From contig NW_006495933.1 in NCBI RefSeq assembly GCF_000471905.2, forward strand, positions 1,434,359 to 1,498,358: 64,000 nt of DNA, in the 5' to 3' direction. How positions within the stretch are numbered: the first letter of the stretch is position 1; the number at the start of each line of letters is the position of its first letter. Made by a program: the position numbers and the translations under genes. The notes beneath the pieces are model-generated. The model saw only the letters and a program-made list of their open reading frames with translations. It was not told the DNA's origin and did not search any database. This document shows, one piece after another, positions 46,096 to 57,668 of the stretch. This DNA is from Amborella trichopoda (Eukaryota; Streptophyta; Magnoliopsida; Amborellales; Amborellaceae).

Positions 46096-48150
46096 CGTTC
46101 TCTGTCCATTCTGTGACTGATGAAAATTCCACTTTCGAATTATGCTTATTGTCTTACGGCTTCCGTAGTCCACATGCATTTTGGTAGTTGCAGACCTAGG
46201 TCGCAAGTTGCTCTCTCCTTATTGTCACTAAGGATACAAGTGATGGAAAAAAACCTCAAACTGTTTAAAGACATTTTTCAGCAACTTGGGTCCCCGATGC
46301 GGATAAAAGAGAAGTCAGTCAATAAAGCGCTAACATACAATGTAACTTTCGACAGTCTCAAAATTGCCCCAGAATAGGTTAGAATATTCATAAGGACTTC
46401 AAAAGGCCACCTGTCAAATTTTGTCATAATCCGACATGTTTAAGGCAGTGCAGACAAAGAAACAATTTCAGAAAAATCAGCTTCAACACCTTGAAACGGA
46501 CCTTGTAAATAGAACTCTATTTTTGGTGGGTCAAATGACTATGGGTGCACTGCCATTGGATCCGAAACAGTTGAAAACCCCTAAGGGTCAAGTTGCAGCT
46601 TAAACGGACGTTCCAGGACAAAGTTATGGGTGAAACATTAAAAAGAGGTAGGCCGCACGCTATTCCCGTGCAGTCTCCCTGTACCAATCTCTATTAAAGG
46701 AGAGTGCTTCACACAGTCACGATCAGCAACTTTGAAAGCTCGTATCTCACTCATCTTGAGTCGGATCGCTCTTAAAATTTGCGAGTATGTTCGTCTTGTC
46801 AGGACGAGTGTTTCGATATGTGGCACGACCCATGGCGATGCCCGAGTAGGGAAAAAAACTAGAGAGAAGTTGGTAATTCATGAAGACAGTTGTAGGAAAA
46901 TCAGCAGTAGCATGACCCACTCGAGCAGTCATACTGCAGCGCCCGCGTACCCAATCGATGCGAAACTAATTGCATCATGTACGTAAGGTCTGAGGCTACA
47001 TTTGGTCCGAACCCCACATATGATGAACAGTTGTAATCGACACATAAAGGAATCAAAGTTACTACAGATTCCCGTCGTCGAATTTCAAGATCTGGCCAAA
47101 AACCCATGACAACGAAATCTCCGTTTAGGTACGAAATTGAGCTGCGTTTGCTGCAACGCAATCGTGACGGCATGCTCAGTGCAAATCAATGAAGAAATAA
47201 AAAAGAAACATCAAGAAACAAGTACATTATTGATCAGAAGTTTCTAAGATTCATACAAATTTCAAGTCGCATGATCGTGGCCTAAAAACGTGATCCGTGG
47301 CTCAAAGTTGGTATTAAATCAATCGTCATGCCCAGCCCAACAAGAAAGTATTCATCTTTAGGCCAAACAAGCGTCAAAGCAATCCCGAATCATTCATGAA
47401 AGATCACACAGGTTCTAGGACAGTAGTAAGGACCGTTTTGGAATTTCATGTATTGTTGGTGTAACAATCCTAAAATTTCAAAAAAAAAAAAAAAAAAAAA
47501 AGGAGAAAATATGCTTTTAAATAGGTGATGTTCTGTTTGAGTATGATGGTCCTTGGGGACCATCACTATTTACAAAAGGTTTTGCCTTTGCCTTTGCCTT
47601 TACTTTTTCCTTTGCCTACTTTTGCCTGTTGCTGCTTGCAGCTGGCCACGTCCTTTAGCGGACGTGGTTTTCGTATGTTAAAAGCAGACGCTTAACGCGA
47701 CCCCTTAGGTATGAGGTAGAGCGTAATAAAATATTATAATAATACGTTCTAAGAATTTAAATAGGGGAGGTGAGCACTCCTACCCTAGAAAATTTTGAGA
47801 TCTCTCTCTCGAACCGAATTTTTTTATCGGAAGCTCCCTCTCAAATAATTGTGGGTAAGTGACATCGTCTTTCTGAAAAATAGTCTATTTTTAATAAATA
47901 GTGATATTTCCGTCTAGGATCTTTATTTTATCAGTTTTGTGTGTAAGTGACCTCATTGTCTCGAAAAATAATCCATTCTTTTTAAAAATAAAATGAAATA
48001 ATTATTTCTGCTTATTATCATGAATTTTAGGCGCGATAAATTTTATGCGCACGTGACCTCATTATCTTGAAAAATAATCTTTTTAGTAAAATTGTGATAT
48101 TTTATCTATGTTAGAAATTTTGAATGCTGTAAATTGGAAAAATAAATAAA

Positions 48151-48170
48151 NNNNNNNNNNNNNNNNNNNN
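48151..48170. other. Assembly gap (20 N) with duplicated flanks
   Basis: Twenty undetermined bases. The 15 bases before (48136-48150) and after (48171-48185) are identical, GGAAAAATAAATAAA. Confidence 0.99.
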
Positions 48171-48652
48171 GGAAAAATAAATAAATTTATTTTTCTTGTC
48201 TATTGTTAGAAATAAATGTGATATTTTTGCTTTTAGTAAAATTGTGATATTTCTTTCTACTGTTTTGAATATTTAGACAATGTAAAATTCATGTGCAAAT
48301 GACTGCCTTATTATTTAAAAATTGACATTTTTCCAATTGATTATAGTATTGTTGTGAAATGTTTATTTGTGGATTGATATCCCATAAATTGTGGTAATTC
48401 CGTATTCTTGAATTTCTATAAGAGTTTTTCTATACATATTAAATTGGCAATTATGCTAGAATGCCTTTACAAACTGCTACCTTTCTAAATTTGAGCCCAA
48501 AATATTTGATTGGTTATTTTTGAAATGTTATAGAGAGTGACTGTTATTAATGGTTTAAGTGAAATTCATATTAATGATTTCAGTGATATGTTGAGTACAT
48601 GATATTGCTGCTTTCGAATGTTTAAAGAGATTTAGAAATAATTTAAGTATGC

Positions 48653-48865
48653 AAGTGGACTCATCCGGTTCGCCGGTGACGTATAAGTGGACCTATCTGG
48701 GACGCCGGTAGGGATTAAGTGGACTCATCCGGTATGCCGGTGAGGTATAAATGGACCTGCAGGGATTAAGTGGACCTATCTGGGACGCCGATATGGATTA
48801 AGTGGACCCATCAGGACTCTGATGGGGTATATAGGTGACCTACTTGGGACGCCCGTAAATCCTTT
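48653..48865. repeat. 32-bp tandem array inside the solo LTR
   Basis: Units begin AAGTGGAC at 48653, 48685, 48717, 48749, 48768 (shortened unit), 48800 and 48832. A full unit contains GGGACGCCGG or its variant CCGGTTCGCCGG. Confidence 0.88.
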
Positions 48866-50440
48866 GAATTATGTACTGCCGTTAAAAGTGTTATAAGCAT
48901 TTCAATTACTCGGATTATACTTAATTATGCATTTATTGAAAGTAAAACTGTTGATGCATTTCTGTTAATAGATTTCAGTTTGGAAAATATTGATATCTTT
49001 CAATCATGATTATTTTTAGGATTATGATGATCACTTACTGAGTAGCCAAACTCATCAAACTATGGTAAACATTTTTTTAGGATAACTACGGATTCATTTT
49101 GAGTGCTAGTCAAGATCAACCTTGGAAGATACTGTTGGTGTGCTAGCTTTCTTTATTTACTATGTAAGACCTCGCCACTGTAAATTTGTCTTATCAATAG
49201 ATGTATATATGTTTTGTTCGTCACATCTCAGGAATAACAGTACTGTAAATTCTTGAGGTGTGACAGTTGGGCAAGGGCAAACTTATCATTTTGCACCCAT
49301 TTTTAGATTTTATTTTAATTCTTATCATCAATTAGGCTAGATTTTGGGCATCCACCCATGTTTGGGCCCAATTCTATAAATACATGCTAAACCTAATTGT
49401 AAAGGATCTTCTTAGTTTTCAATCTCATGAATAAAATTTGAGAGTTTCACATTGAAATTGGGATCGGGCGGCATGCATCTCGAGTTTCGAGGGAAGACCT
49501 GAGACCAATGGTTTAAAAAGAGGATCGGTGACCCGGATCGGGCACCTCAAAAACCGATCCGAATCGGCGAATCGGCGATTCAGATCGAGAATTGACTGAA
49601 TCGGTCGGATTAAAGCTTCAAAAAAATCCGAAAAAATTATTAAAATTCATTATAAATGTTGTTTTTTAGGAATCCAATAAAAAATGAGGGTACTACATTA
49701 TTAACTTTCATTTTTTTTATCAATTTGTGAATATTGAGATGTTCTTTCCCTGTATAAATTTATTTTAACTATTAAATTTGCATCACATAAAAGAAAAATC
49801 ATAGAATTATCATGGATAAAATATATAATTATATATGGACTATTATGAAGAGTAGACTAATCAATGAAAGAATGGCCATTAAAATCTCGTTTTGGCGAAA
49901 AACTTTAACCCGCTAAAAAAACCCAAACTAGTACAACCTAACTAGCTATAATCCAAAATTATTACAACCTCACTAATTATAATATTATTTACTGAAATTA
50001 TAATTATTAGTTTACATTTTATAATTATTTTATTAGACAAATAATAACAAATTTAAAATATTTTATAATATTAATTAATTAAAAATGTATTATTGACAAC
50101 TGTAAGAAAAATAGTACATTACATGATTTATAATGTAAAAATTCATAAATAAAATAAAAGATTTGGTTATCAATGTAAAAATTAATAAAATGTGTACAAA
50201 TTTTAGAAATAACACTTCAATTTTTCAAAACTTTATTTTTTTAGGTTTCTATAATAAATTTAGTAAAAGAGATTGTTAGTACAAAGATGGAGATGTCAAA
50301 TAGAATAAACTTTTTATTTTTATTTTTTTTATGCCTTTCATATTATTTACAAAAATAATTATACGACTATATACAACAAAAATTAACTGTTATATAAAAA
50401 AATAATTTTTTTATTTTTCATTTTTTTATGTCTGTTATAT

Positions 50441-50660
50441 TATTTACAAAAATATTTATATTTATACCAACCACTATATACACAACAAAAATATTTATAT
50501 TTATACCAACCACTATATATACAACAAAAATGCAATACATGCCCAAGGGGATTCGAATACAACAAAAATATTTATATTTATACCAACCACTATATACACA
50601 ACAAAAATGCAACACATGCCCAAGGGGATTCAAATGCAACACATGCCCAAGGGGATTCCA
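50441..50660. repeat. Direct repeats in the hAT-like element
   Basis: The block with ATTTATATTTATACCAACCA occurs three times (about 50450, 50490 and 50568). The block ACATGCCCAAGGGGATTC also occurs three times (about 50536, 50614 and 50640). Confidence 0.85.
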
Positions 50661-50877
50661 CCTTGGGACCTCTAGTAAAAAACTTGAAGTCATAACCATC
50701 AAGCCATCTAACTATATATGATTATAAATTACTGATTAATAGACTATATTTACATTTCGTTTTCATTTAATGATGTTTGGGAATTATCCCACATCGAAAG
50801 ATGAGTATTCAACTTTGGTATATAAATACCTATGCAATATGAACTATAAAATGTGTATAAGAATATTAAGGCAACCT

Positions 50878-51160
50878 CTCACGTGCCCTTGGACACACGT
50901 GTGCACGTGTGAGTGTGCGTGGGGCATGCTTGCACGTGCGCTCGGACACACGTGTGCACGTGTGAATGTGCGTGGGGCACGCTTGCACGTTCGCTCGGAC
51001 ACACGTGTGTGCATGTGAGTGTTCGTGGGGCACGCTCGCACGTGAGCTCGGACACACATGTGTGTGTGTGAATGTGCATGTAGCACGCTCGCACATGCGA
51101 TCGGACACACGTGTGCGCATGTGAGTGTGCGTGGGGCACGCTCGCACGTGCGTGTCATGC
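50878..51160. repeat. 53-bp minisatellite rich in CACGTG
   Basis: The word GGACACACRTGTG recurs every 53 bp at 50891, 50944, 50997, 51050 and 51103. Units contain CACGTG or ACACGTGT, the plant G-box core, usually more than once. The frames stay open on the - strand only because stop codons are absent from the unit. Confidence 0.9.
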
Positions 51161-52033
51161 GTTACGTGTATGAACCGAGCTGAACCGGATAGAACCCGCG
51201 GTTTCACTCTAGAACCGTGCTGAACCGGCGGTTCCACTCTAGAACCGGGTGGTTCCCGGTTTTTGGTTGGAACCGACACGGGCACGCGTGTTTCCGAGTC
51301 CGGTTCGACTCGCCGTTTTTTAAAACACTGCCTAAGAAATTTTTGAGATCACTCTATCGGGAACCCCGTTCGAAGACGGGGGCAGGTGTTATCAACCGAT
51401 GAGAGGAATTTAAAAGTGGGTTCGGGACTTACTCGGGCTGACTCATGTGGGCACCCTCTGAGATCACGAAGAAAGCCCCCCAGTATATGGCAAATGTTAT
51501 AAAACAGGTGGGTCATACCTCACCCTTTTCCTCTTTGATGAACGTACAAAAGAATGCGCATTCAAAGAGAAGAAGAGAAGAAAGACGAGGAAGAGAAGGA
51601 TTCAACTAAGCAAGAGGATTAGAGCGGTGATTAGGTTGATGGATAATTCGCTTGACGTGGTAGTAAAGCGGGCTCGGTAACTAAGACCGGCTCACAGGAT
51701 TACTACTAGATGTCATTACCAATATCGACTAGCTAGGTACGATGGCTAGTCTATCGTGGCAATAACGCGGGCCAAGTAACCCTGACACAACAACATTACG
51801 GCTAGAAGACAAGACTACCATGAGAGGCTAATCTCAATCCCTCTTAGTCAAACGAAAGAGCAATAGAATTAAGGCTATGAGGAGAGAATAAGAAGAGAAG
51901 AAGGGAAAGAAATAAGGAAGGAGAAGGCAGGAAGAGAAGAGTATGAAAGATGAGAGAATAAAGGAGAGAGAGGGAAGGAAGGCACAGTTGGGGTTAAGCA
52001 TTGTTAACTATATTTAGAAGAAAGAGAGAGAAA

Positions 52034-52790
52034 ACTAGTTGGCGCTAGACTTTGTCGACTGACATGAGAAGAGAGAGAAAACCAGTCAACGCTAGGTCTA
52101 ACCGACTGACAGAAGAAGAGAGAGAAAACCAGTTTGTGCTAGGTCTTGTCGACTGACAAAAGAAGAGAGAGAAAACCAGTCGGTGTTAGGTCTCACCGAC
52201 TGATAGAGGAAGAGAGAGAAAACCAATCGGCATTAGGTCTCAACGACTAACAAAAGAAGGGAGAGAAAACCAGTCGGCGTTAGGTCTCATCGACTGACAA
52301 AAGAAGAGAGAGAAAATCAGTCGACACTAGGTCTCACCGATTGACAGAGGAACAAAGAGAAAACCAGTCGACACTAGGTCTCGCCGATTGACAAAAGAGG
52401 AGAGAAAAAAACTAGTCGTCGTTAAGTCTCGTCGACTGATAGAAGAAGAGAGAGAAAACCAGTTGATGCTAGGTCACATCGACTAATAGAAGAGGAGAGA
52501 GAAAATTGATTGGTGCTAACAAAAGAAGAGAGGGAAGACCAATCGACTTTAGGCTTCGCTGACTGACAGGAGAACGAGAGAGAAAACCAGTCAGTGCTAG
52601 GTGTCGCCGACTGATAGAAGATGAGAGAGAACAAGAGCGAGAAGACCAGTCGGCGTTAGGCTTTATCGACTGACAAATAGAAGAAGAGGAGAGAGAAAAC
52701 CAACCGACGTTAGGTTTGACCGACAGATAGAGGAAGGAGAAAACCAAGAAGGAGAAAACCAACCGATGCTGGGCCTCATCATTTGCATTA
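52034..52790. repeat. 47-bp hairpin-bearing tandem array
   Basis: About 16 units, phased on ACCAGTC or its variants at 52081, 52128, 52175, 52222, 52269, 52316 and 52363, each 47 bp apart, then with small indels to about 52758. Each unit has GAGAGAGAAAACC followed by an inverted repeat. The unit at 52177-52202 is perfect: CAGTCGGTG, an 8-base loop TTAGGTCT, then CACCGACTG. Confidence 0.9.
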
Positions 52791-52794
52791 GAAG

Positions 52795-53190
52795 AGGAAC
52801 AATGGAGATAGAGATGAGAAGAAGAGAGAGAAAGAGATAGAGATGAGAAGGAGATCGAGATGAGATGAGAGGAGAGAAAGAAGAGACAGAAAGAGATAGA
52901 GATGAGAAAAGAGGAGAGAGATAGAGATGAGAAGAGAGGAGATAGAAATAGATAGAGATGAGAAGAAGAGAGAGAAAGAGATAGAGATGAGAAGAGAGGA
53001 GAGAGAAAGAAAAGTGAGAAAGAGAGAAGGAGAGAAAGACATAGAGATGAGAAGAGAGAGAGAAAGAAAGGAGGAGGAAGAAAGAGATAGAGATGAGAAG
53101 AGAAGAGAAAGAGATGATATGATAAGAGAGGAGAGAGAAAGAAGAGAGAGAAAGAGAGTAGAAGAGAGAAAGAGAGGAGGAGAGAGAAAG
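52795..53190. repeat. GA-rich microsatellite in LTR X copy E
   Basis: Repeats of AGAGATAGAGATGAGAAGAG and GAGAGAAAG variants without other content. On the - strand this is the CT-rich leader just downstream of the LTR transcription start. Confidence 0.9.
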
Positions 53191-53333
53191 TTACCTGCCT
53201 AAAGGGTACCGATCATTTTCTTCTCTCTCCTCTGTCCCTCTCCAAGACGTACTCACAAACTCAAGCAAGGAATCAAAATTTTATTGATTTGTCAAAGAAT
53301 GAACCAAAGGCCTTTACAATTTAGCTTTGTATG

Positions 53334-53341
53334 TTTATATA
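53334..53341 (-). promoter_or_regulatory. TATA box of LTR X copy E
   Basis: TATATAAA on the - strand, next to the reverse complement of CCCATGTTTTAGCCCAAC, the position seen in all copies. Confidence 0.65.
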
Positions 53342-54652
53342 GAGTTGGGCTAAAACATGGGTGTACGCAAAAAAACTAGCTAAAATTGAAGATAATTATA
53401 ATTTAATTGAATTTAAAGAAATTCTAAAAATGGGTGTAAAAGGACTGTTTTGCCCCTGCCTAACAATGTGTAGAATTCCATAACAGTCCCTGTTGCTGCT
53501 CGAGAACTTGTGTGATCTTCCGTGGCTGACCCGAGGTCGTTCTGATGCCCGTTTGATCGAAAGATTATTGTTTTCTTATAAGGCTCGGCATGACGATCAT
53601 TTTGATACCAACTTCGAGCTATGAATCATGTTTTTGAGGCATGATCGTGAGACTTGAATCTTGGATGAATCTTGAAAAATTCGGATTGATTATGTACTCG
53701 TTCCTTGATGTTTCTTCATGATTTCTTCATTGAATCACACTGAGCATGTTGTCATGATCATGTTGCAATGAACGTAGCTTGATTTTGTGTCCGGATGAAG
53801 ATTTTGTCGTCTTGAGTTTTTGGCGAGTCTTTTGAAGTTTGGTGGATGAAATTTATAGCAGTTTTGACGCCTTCGTGTGTGAAATCCAACCGTTCATCAT
53901 ATGCGAGGTTCGGACCAGAGATAGCCTCGGACCTCACACACATAATGCAATTGGTTTCGTGCCGATCGGCTACCGGCTACGCGAGCATCGTAATCTAGCT
54001 GCTAGAACGAGGCATGCTGTTGCTGAATTTTCTGCAATTCCTTTCACGGATCAGCGATTTTAATTTAGTTTTTCTCTCTACTTGGGCGTCATTCGGGACG
54101 TACCATATATCGAATTGTTCATGTTGATGAGACGAACATGCTCACCAAATTTAAGAGCTATCCAACTTGGATGAGTGAGATATAGGCCTTGAAAGTGACT
54201 TCCCGTGACTGTAAAAACAACCACCTCTAATGGTATTTTGTTGCAGTGAGGCCACACCGAAATAGTGTGCGGCTTACCCCATTTTAGTCTTTTACCCATA
54301 ACTTTGTCTTGGAGTGCCCGATTAAGCCGAAACTTAACACATAGGGGTTTTTGACCGTGTCGGATTTAATGGCAGTGGTCCCAAAGATTTTTGATGCACC
54401 AAAATTATAACTCTAGTTACGGGGTCCATTTCAAGGTGTTAGAGATCGATTTTGCTGAAATTATTTCTTTGTGTTCACTGCCTTAGACATGTCTGATTAT
54501 GATGAAACTCGGCAAGTGGTCCTTTGAAGCGCTGATGAAGATCTTGACCAGTTCTGGGGCCATTATGAGATTGTCGAGATTTCCATTGTTTTGTAGGCTT
54601 TATTGACTTATTTCCTACCAGGGACCAAGGTGCTGAAAAATACGTTCAAACA

Positions 54653-55685
54653 GCTTGCTCTGCCAAGTATTATGCTTCAAGAGAAGGAAGAAGAACAGTC
54701 ATTTGAAAAATTTCCTTTGACTTTTACTTTTTTTCTTCCTAACCATAAGACCTTGTGAACGCCGAGGAGATGCATATAATGGTGTGACTAAGCTGCTCAG
54801 ATGTAGGGATGCATTGTTCGCCAGTCCATCTGTGGAGACTTTAGGGGGAGAAGAGACTTTTTTGAGCGATCTTATCGAAATCCTCACCCTTGTGCAGACT
54901 GTTTGTGATTCTGAATCTGAGGATTTTTTACGGACCTCGTCAGTTAGAATCAGGCCCATATGGCAATTGAGTGCCATGTAGAAGGGCATAGTTCCCATTT
55001 GGTTTGGGTTCATTAGTTTGCTTTGGTAGGAGCTGTTTGCTGCTACACCAAGTTTGATTTTGACGTTTAGAGTACCACTTTGGGTCTCATCTACCGGGTC
55101 CAGTCGGGGGCATTTTTGTTAGCCGGTCCCGAAGGTTTGGGCCTGTTAGCTAGGCAAGCTGAAGTCTCTGGCAGGTTCTCCCCTCGCTTTGTCAGTTTCA
55201 TGCCTTTGGAGTATTTGTTTCTAGAGTGACCTCGTGGGAATAATGGTCTTCCTCATGAGACTTGTCTTGTCGTCTTGGTGAGTCTTCTGTCTTTCGAGTC
55301 CTTTTTGCAACTAAACTTAGGCTGTCGGAATATTTTCATTAAAGCTCATATTTTTGAAGTCTCGATATTATGATGTCTGGGATTTTTCTTGTTTTGAGTG
55401 AGGGCTGAAGCTGCCTATTGAGACGAGTGCTACATCAACCTGTTTATTAGTCCAAGCGTCATTTGCAGATTTTTATTTGAACTTGGGAAGCAGCACCTTG
55501 GAGATGGTTTTCATCAACTTTTTTTTATTTTGGGGGCACTTTTACCTATAACCTTTCGATTTTTCACGGTGTTTTTATTTACGGAACTCTTTTACTCATG
55601 ATGTTCCCTTGTTTAGGAATACACCATGCCCGTTATTTTTTTCATTTTTTTTTTGTGAAGGCGTGTTTAAGGTCATGGCTTAGGG
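54653..55685. other. 3' internal region of the right element, no gene seen
   Basis: On the - strand the sequence next to the LTR reads GGCAGAGCAAGC, a weak polypurine tract. The rest has no recognisable coding motif on either strand; the 104-codon - strand frame at 54699-55013 has no known motif. Confidence 0.45.
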
Positions 55686-56690
55686 ACCTATGCAAAACAG
55701 TTTAACGTCATGCGACCTGGACGCGCACTATGGTTTAAGGTCATACAGCTAGGATCGTGCAGTTTAAGGTCGTGCAGCTAGACCTCCGCTATAGTTTAAA
55801 GTCATTTAGTTCAGACCATGGCTGCGTAGTTTAGGGTCATGCAACTAAGGCCATAATGGAGATGGAGAGCAGTCTATGGAGGCCCTGGAGTGAGTATGGT
55901 TGTGGTTTGACTCACTTGGGGAAATGGCATGAGGCTACCTATAATGTATGGAGTGTGAGTGGATGATGGTGACCCACTAACTTGCAACGCGTTTGGATGG
56001 TGGGATGGTTTGCCGTTTTGTGAGGCGGGTGAGACTCACTAGGGAATGAGGTGTGGTGACGAAGTGAATAAACTCACTGGGGAGGTAATGAAGGTGGTGC
56101 ACACACACTAATAAGTAGGTTAGGGAAGGTGTGCGTGAAAGTGCACATAAAAGTGCGTATGCTTATGTGGGGGCGAGTTTATGGTCATGCCTCCTGGACC
56201 TTTGCAAGCAGTTTATCGTCATTCGGTCTGGACACGCACTATGGTTTAAGGTCATAGAGATTGACTGTGGTTATGCAGTTTAAATTCATACAACTAGGAC
56301 CGTGCAGTAGAAGGTCGTGCAATTAGACCTCCGCTACAGTTTATGGTCATATACTTTGGACCATGGCTGTGCAGTTTAAGGTCATGGAAATAGACCATTA
56401 CTAGAGTTAAGGTCATATAATACCATGGTGCTGAGCCTTTTAACGTCATGCGGCTAAGACGTATACTATAGTTTAAGGTCATACAGCTGAACCGTGGTCA
56501 TGCAACTAAGACTGTGCAGTTTAAGGTCGTGCAACTAGACCATCGCTACAGTTTAAGGTCATATAGTTTGGACCATGGCTATGTAGTTTAAGGTCGTGCA
56601 ACTAGACCATCGCTACAGTTTAAGGTCATATAGTTTGGACCATCAAGTTTAAGGTTGTGCAACTTGACTATCGTGTGGGTTGCCATGTAG
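55686..56690. repeat. Tandem array with the word GTTTAAGGTCATRCA
   Basis: Two blocks (about 55690-55850 and 56200-56680) of units around 35-45 bp built on GTTTAAGGTCATACAGCTAG and GTTTAAGGTCGTGCAACTAG. The 350 bp between carry GGGGAA and GACTCACT words but no clear period. This is the right-hand counterpart of the arrays at 5.5-6.3 kb, though the sequence is unrelated. Confidence 0.82.
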
Positions 56691-57224
56691 GTAGAGCTCT
56701 ATGGGGAATATGTCTGTGGATGGCAATCCGACTCTCTGGGGATAAAATGGTTAACACCATACACAAGCAGGGGGCTTAGGTGGAAATAGTGACCTGATGA
56801 AGGATAGCCAACAGAGGCGGTCTTCATTAGGGCTTAGGAGGGGCAAGCTTACTCCTTATGGTTAAGATAACTTAGTGTGAAACAGATCCACCTGGAATTG
56901 AAGAGGTAAGAATGACCTTAACTCCAATGGGGATAATAGGCTGCAGTATGTGTGTGACTCCTATGGGGATTAGGGATAGCTCCTGACTCCATTAGGGATG
57001 ATGTGTCACAGCTTATGTGCAACAGACTGGGTGCAACATCACTGGGGATGACAGGTCACGTATTGGGTGCAACGTCGCTAAAGATAAGTGGTAGGACGCA
57101 CAAGAGTTCAACCTGGGCTAGGTAACAATAGGAATCTTGAAATACGACCGGTGCCAAATGTCGCATTAGTGGTTTCTGGCGAGTGTTCAACTGGCACTGA
57201 GTTCTCAAAAACACAATCGATGCT
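56691..57224. other. Loose repeats between arrays
   Basis: There is no gene here. GGGGAT words (for example CTCCTATGGGGATTAGGGAT) recur irregularly about every 40 to 60 bp, suggesting a decayed array. Confidence 0.4.
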
Positions 57225-57560
57225 GGGTTGTTAAAGACTAAGATGACGCTGTGAATAGCCTGTGATATCGTTTAAGACAACTGACGCTAAGTTAACCAGC
57301 GCTGGGGTCATTTGGAAACACACTCGGCGCTAAGTTAATTAGTGCTAGGGCTGTTTTGAAAATGCACCCGGAGCTAAGTCAACCGGCCCTAGGGTTGTTT
57401 GGAAGATACTCGGTGCTAAGTCAACCGATGTTAGGGTTGTTTTGAAAAAGCACTCGGCGTTAAGTTAATCGACGCTTTGGCTCTAAGTCAACCGATGCTA
57501 GGGATGTTTGGAAGGTACCCGACGCTAAGTCAACCGACGCTAGGGTTGGGTTGATGAGAG
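57225..57560. repeat. 43-bp tandem array with CGCTAAGTCAACCGACGCTAG core
   Basis: Starts CACTCGG or a variant at 57321, 57365, 57407 and 57451 give a period of 42-44 bp; about seven units in all. Several units carry 5-base arms CAACC and GGTTG around an 8-base loop (for example GACGCTAG near 57533). Confidence 0.85.
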
Positions 57561-57668
57561 TTACCTCGGGCCTCGAGCCAAAGCTCGACTCGACTCATCG
57601 TCGCTTGGCTTCCCTTGGACGTGACTGGAATTCCCAATTTGTGAGGGCCATTCAAGAGTAGTGCAGGC

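Larger units (their letters stand above)
47460..49265 (+). mobile_element. Solo LTR of a Del/Tekay-like element, nested in LTR X
   Basis: It begins TGTAACAATCCTAAAATTTC and ends CTTGAGGTGTGACA, with the target duplication GTTGG on both sides (47455-47459 and 49266-49270). Length is 1,806 bp including 20 N. Complementary ends of the TGTAACA...TGTGACA type are common in chromovirus LTRs. Inside are an A-run at 47480-47502, a leader-like GAGATCTCTCTCTCGAACC (47801) and a 32-bp tandem array. There are no internal genes, hence a solo LTR. I infer the orientation from these ends. Confidence 0.88.
46262..49458 (+). mobile_element. LTR X copy D, interrupted by a solo LTR and truncated
   Basis: It starts TGTTTAAAGACATTTTTCAG. 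The stretch up to 47459 and that from 49266 on join into the order seen in copy A, with TATAAATA at 49375-49382. The interruption is the solo LTR at 47460-49265. It ends at about 49458, where the sequence switches into an LTR X copy of opposite orientation, before the leader is complete. Lead-in sequence at 46096-46261 is unassigned. Confidence 0.85.
49506..51330. mobile_element. Non-autonomous hAT-like DNA transposon
   Basis: The ends read CAATGGTTTAAAAA and, on the other strand, CAGTGTTTTAAAAA, so they form terminal inverted repeats of about 14 bp. Flanking 8-mers CCTGAGAC (49498-49505) and CCTAAGAA (51331-51338) match at 6 of 8, which fits the hAT duplication length. The rejoined flank agrees with the LTR X word CCTGAGATC. 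Sub-terminal zones are rich in CGG words such as AACCGGCGGTTCC. The middle is AT-rich, with no transposase. A 5-bp TGAGA duplication is an alternative reading. Confidence 0.65.
49459..54652 (-). mobile_element. LTR X copy E: 3' LTR of the right Tat element
   Basis: On the - strand it starts TGTTTGAACGTATTTTTCAG at 54652 and carries the U3 words, a TATA box (53334-53341) and the GGTACC leader (about 53203). Then come GA-rich microsatellite, a 47-bp array and the U5 end words (GATCTCAGAGGGTGCCCACA, near 51455). Its last part is split by the hAT-like insertion at 49506-51330. Not counting that insert it is about 3.4 kb. It directly borders the internal region of the right element at 54653. Confidence 0.82.

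Noticed and set aside
50844..51285. Cys/His-rich frames on the - strand resembling a metal-binding repeat protein
   Set aside because: These are the translation of the 53-bp ACACGTGTG minisatellite in three frames; periodicity is in the DNA, and all three frames look alike.
52788..53202. Charged Arg/Glu-rich frame resembling a coiled-coil protein
   Set aside because: It is a GA microsatellite in all frames; no start context or domain.
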